From Neobacillus ginsengisoli (GTDB lineage: Bacteria > Bacillota > Bacilli > Bacillales_B > DSM-18226), in NCBI RefSeq assembly GCF_030813055.1, contig NZ_JAUSTW010000009.1, positions 62,001 through 126,000 on the forward strand: DNA of 64,000 bases. Reading direction: 5' to 3'. Shown one piece after another: positions 61,809 to 64,000 of the stretch. Both the position numbers and the translations under genes were made by a program. Below the pieces are notes generated by a model. The model did no database searches. It worked only from the letters and a program-made list of their open reading frames with translations, and was not told where the DNA came from. Numbering within the stretch: the stretch's first letter is position 1; the number at the start of each line of letters is the position of its first letter.

Positions 61809-63368
61809 TTACTCATCGTTTCCTTTTACAGGTTGTCCTGTTTTCTCGTCGAGGAATAGTTTTTTATTCCGAGGACCCTTGTTAAAGTCAAACATGTTTT
61901 CGATGCTACCTGCTTTGGCATCAAGTGAAGTACCGCCGATACGGCCTAAGTTCCAGTTATCTTCAACAAATTTAAGGATAGATGATTGATCCGTTAATGT
62001 GTGATCAACGAAATTACTTTTCGCATATGGTGAAACAACTAATAGTGGTAATCTTGGCCCATATCCAGCTTTACCTGATTCAACCGATTGTCCGTTGTTT
62101 GGTCCAAATACATGATCATACCAGCCATCAGAATCATCATAAGCAATTACAACGGCAGTATCCTTCCACTCAGGTGTCTTTTGTAAGTGATTTATTGTAT
62201 TAACGATAAATTGCTGTTCATCTAATGGATCTGAATAACCAGCGTGACCATCTTGGTACATAGGTGCTTTCAAGTAGCTGACACTTGGCATATTTCCTCC
62301 GTCAACAGCTGTCCAAAAATCCTTCATATCATATTGATGATTTGCTTGATCTGTTTTCCCAATCATGTCAGCAGAACTTGGAGCTACATGATCTTTGTTT
62401 GCAGTTGATTTATAATATTCGAATGGCTGGTGATGCGGGCTATAATCAGTTACTGATGAGCCGCCAATATTGGTGTGCTTCGCTGTTGGATCAGCAAAGC
62501 CGCCTTGGAACCAGCCCCATGTAAGTCCTTTTCCATTTAGCAAATCACCGACATTTTTATTTGTGTCATTCATTGCAACCGTCGCACCAGTTGAAGCTTT
62601 ATCAAAATAAGGATTTGGGTCGCCTGTTACAGTACCATTTTCAAACTCATTTAAAACGTTGCCAGATTCAACCTTGCCATTTTTATCATATAATGTTGCC
62701 CCATGAGTTTCACCAGAAATCAGGTTTAACGCACCTGGTGTTGATGGCCCATAAGTAGTTCCAAAAGAGTTATCACTCATGGCAAAGTTTTGAGCATAAT
62801 TCCATAAAGCTGTTACGGTGTTTCCATCATAATAATCCATAACGATTCCAGGATTAGCACCTTTTCCAGTAGTCTCGACTGCCTTGTCCATTTTTCCACC
62901 ATCAGTAGCTGCGATTTCATCATGATAAGCGTGGTCCATATCAGCTGTCATAGCTTGTGAACGATCTAAACGTACAGGGTTGGCTGCGTTTGGATTATTT
63001 GTTATTAAATTGCTATTAGAAATACCTGGCTGTGTTCCATTATAATCTTTTGGAGTTAAGAGATTATTAACTTCAGGCGTATTTCCCTTTGGCATAAACT
63101 GAGGTTCCCCTTTAATGTTCAGCGCATATGGATATGTACCAAAGTAATGATCGAATGAAACATTTTCCCCGAAAATCACAACGACATGTTTAATCGGTGT
63201 TTTAGTTTCCACCTTTGCATTCTTAACCTGTACATTTGCTTGTGCTTTTACCTGTGCATTTGCCTGTGCATTAACTTGTCCGTTAACCACCGGAGCAGCA
63301 GATAACAAAGTACCCAAAGCAGCAACACTTAGAACATTAAAAATTTTACTAAGCTTCTTTGCATTCAT
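61809..63368 (-). CDS. secreted phosphoesterase (phospholipase C / acid phosphatase family)
   Basis: 519 residues: signal peptide (1-25 or so), then an imperfect repeat of QVNAQANAQVKAQANVQVK (about residues 31-49), and a phosphoesterase domain (about 60-500). HVVVIFGENVSFDHYFGTYP holds the metal-binding and nucleophile-containing region; VIAYDDSDGWYDHVF holds another metal site and RLPLLVVSPYAKSNFVDHT the next. Substrates (phospholipids or phosphomonoesters) cannot be told. A PhoP-box array lies upstream at 63416-63453, so it should be induced by phosphate starvation together with the enzyme at 17849. The ribosome binding site TAGGAGG is good. Confidence 0.88.
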   Translation of the reverse strand: MNAKKLSKIFNVLSVAALGTLLSAAPVVNGQVNAQANAQVKAQANVQVKNAKVETKTPIKHVVVIFGENVSFDHYFGTYPYALNIKGEPQFMPKGNTPEVNNLLTPKDYNGTQPGISNSNLITNNPNAANPVRLDRSQAMTADMDHAYHDEIAATDGGKMDKAVETTGKGANPGIVMDYYDGNTVTALWNYAQNFAMSDNSFGTTYGPSTPGALNLISGETHGATLYDKNGKVESGNVLNEFENGTVTGDPNPYFDKASTGATVAMNDTNKNVGDLLNGKGLTWGWFQGGFADPTAKHTNIGGSSVTDYSPHHQPFEYYKSTANKDHVAPSSADMIGKTDQANHQYDMKDFWTAVDGGNMPSVSYLKAPMYQDGHAGYSDPLDEQQFIVNTINHLQKTPEWKDTAVVIAYDDSDGWYDHVFGPNNGQSVESGKAGYGPRLPLLVVSPYAKSNFVDHTLTDQSSILKFVEDNWNLGRIGGTSLDAKAGSIENMFDFNKGPRNKKLFLDEKTGQPVKGNDE

Positions 63369-63415
63369 AAATACGCCTCCTATTAATCTATTACATTTGT
63401 ACTTTACCGAACTAA

Positions 63416-63453
63416 TGTAAAGCCAGTATTAATCCAGTGTTAAGTATTGTTAA
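63416..63453 (-). promoter_or_regulatory. PhoP-box array upstream of the phosphoesterase
   Basis: Read on the minus strand: TTAACA (63448-63453), TTAACA (63438-63443), TTAATA (63427-63432) and TTTACA (63416-63421), with starts 10, 11 and 11 bp apart. All four match or nearly match the PhoP consensus. The array ends about 48 bases before the start codon. Confidence 0.72.
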
Positions 63454-63523
63454 GATTAGAGATTAATAATTTTTTTTTAAAAGCATAAAAATTATTACCT
63501 GACATTAACTTTAGGAGGTAAAC

Positions 63524-64000
63524 ATGTCAAAACCACTTCATTCTTCTGTAAAACCGTCCCTTATAGTCCGAAGCCTGCAGCCTGAAAATCAAGAAACACC
63601 CATTCAATTTATAAATGGTGACACCATCGACCCTAATTTGTTTTATCGAAGAAACCACTTTTCTTATCCACTTCTTACTTCTTCTAATTATTGGCTTCCT
63701 ATTAATGGATCGGTTGAAATACCAAGATTGTTTTCTATGCAAGAGATCCTCAACATACCTTCAAAAATGATCAAACTTGTTCTGGAATGCTCAGGTGATA
63801 AACGCGGTCTATTTGAGCCTAAAGTGTTTGGTGAACAATGGCAAAAAGGCGCGATTAGTCAGGGGTACTGGAAAGGAGTCCCGCTGAGGGCGCTCCTCGA
63901 ATTAACCGGTATAAAAAAGGGTGCCAAAGAAGTTGTGGTGGAAGGGTTTGATTATGGGAAAAGAACGGACTCTGATCAGGTCTATTCTTTTTCAAGAAGC
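63524..64000 (+). CDS. molybdopterin-dependent sulfite oxidase-like enzyme (partial, runs off window)
   Basis: ATG at 63524 follows TTAGGAGGTAAAC; the frame stays open for 159 codons to the window edge. Visible: SLIVRSLQPENQETPI, IKLVLECSGDKRGLFEPKVF with the conserved Mo-ligand Cys (LECSG), GAISQGYWKGVPLRALLE. This is the N-terminal half of the oxidoreductase molybdopterin-binding domain of SuoX/YedY-like proteins. No signal peptide, so it is probably cytosolic, oxidising sulfite or reducing a small oxide; the substrate is unknown. Confidence 0.85.
   Translation, partial: MSKPLHSSVKPSLIVRSLQPENQETPIQFINGDTIDPNLFYRRNHFSYPLLTSSNYWLPINGSVEIPRLFSMQEILNIPSKMIKLVLECSGDKRGLFEPKVFGEQWQKGAISQGYWKGVPLRALLELTGIKKGAKEVVVEGFDYGKRTDSDQVYSFSRS

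Noticed and set aside
63527..63742. Minus-strand frame of 71 residues at the right edge
   Set aside because: It is antisense to the sulfite oxidase-like gene that starts at 63524 with a perfect ribosome binding site and family motifs.

Overview
The window reads as a chromosomal segment of an aerobic, endospore-forming Bacillaceae bacterium (Bacillus/Neobacillus/Mesobacillus type). The reasons are low GC, strong AGGAGG ribosome binding sites, frequent TTG and GTG starts, rho-independent terminators after most genes, two complete ger germinant-receptor operons, a proline T-box in front of proBA, PhoP boxes of the Bacillus type, and an mhq quinone-resistance locus with MhqR-type operators. No prophage, transposase gene or CRISPR array was seen.

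Layout. 1-4.3 kb: an intact brnQ transporter and a PaaI thioesterase, surrounded by decayed genes: a proC stub, azlD with an internal stop, 5'-truncated azlC and MocR-type genes joined head to head, and a TetR remnant. 4.5-7.5 kb: secreted or membrane-anchored envelope proteins (phosphodiester glycosidase, a small secreted protein, a GH18 glycosidase). 7.5-17.2 kb: housekeeping genes (trhO, pepF, phhB, an SDR, a LigB-type dioxygenase with a carboxylesterase opposite an XRE-cupin regulator, an alpha/beta hydrolase, an NCS2 purine permease, a DUF1292 protein). 17.3-21.2 kb: a small Gln/His-rich membrane protein, a secreted phosphatase behind an 11-bp phased PhoP-box array, a monofunctional transglycosylase and a tRNA-like RNA. 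21.2-29.1 kb: a nitric oxide synthase relic and two convergent gerABC operons, the first with a sigma-G-like promoter. 29.2-34 kb: a PfpI protein, a nuclease-helicase fusion and four small unknown genes. 34-36.7 kb: proBA under a T-box. 36.8-40 kb: the mhq locus (mhqD, flavin reductase, mhqO, doxX/mhqP, mhqR). 40.3-43.4 kb: an SF1 helicase and an acidic unknown. 43.6-53.2 kb: a reductive pyrimidine catabolism cluster (preT, preA, hydA, two small unknowns, pucR, mmsA, omega-aminotransferase). 53.8-64 kb: a HemD-like protein, a cobalamin-binding protein, a DHA2 efflux pump with a divergent TetR regulator, cidAB/lrgAB, a hotdog thioesterase, a second PhoP-box phosphoesterase, and the start of a molybdopterin (sulfite-oxidase-like) enzyme that runs off the window.

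How the genes work together. PreTA, HydA, the aminotransferase and MmsA would carry uracil or thymine to acetyl-CoA or propionyl-CoA, but no beta-ureidopropionase gene is present in this stretch. The two secreted phosphatases, about 44 kb apart, look like members of one Pho regulon. The mhq genes keep two MhqR-type operators, while mhqR itself has a stop at codon 21, which predicts constitutive expression. The number of decayed genes (proC, azlCD, a MocR-type gene, tetR, nos, mhqR) is the most unusual overall trait.
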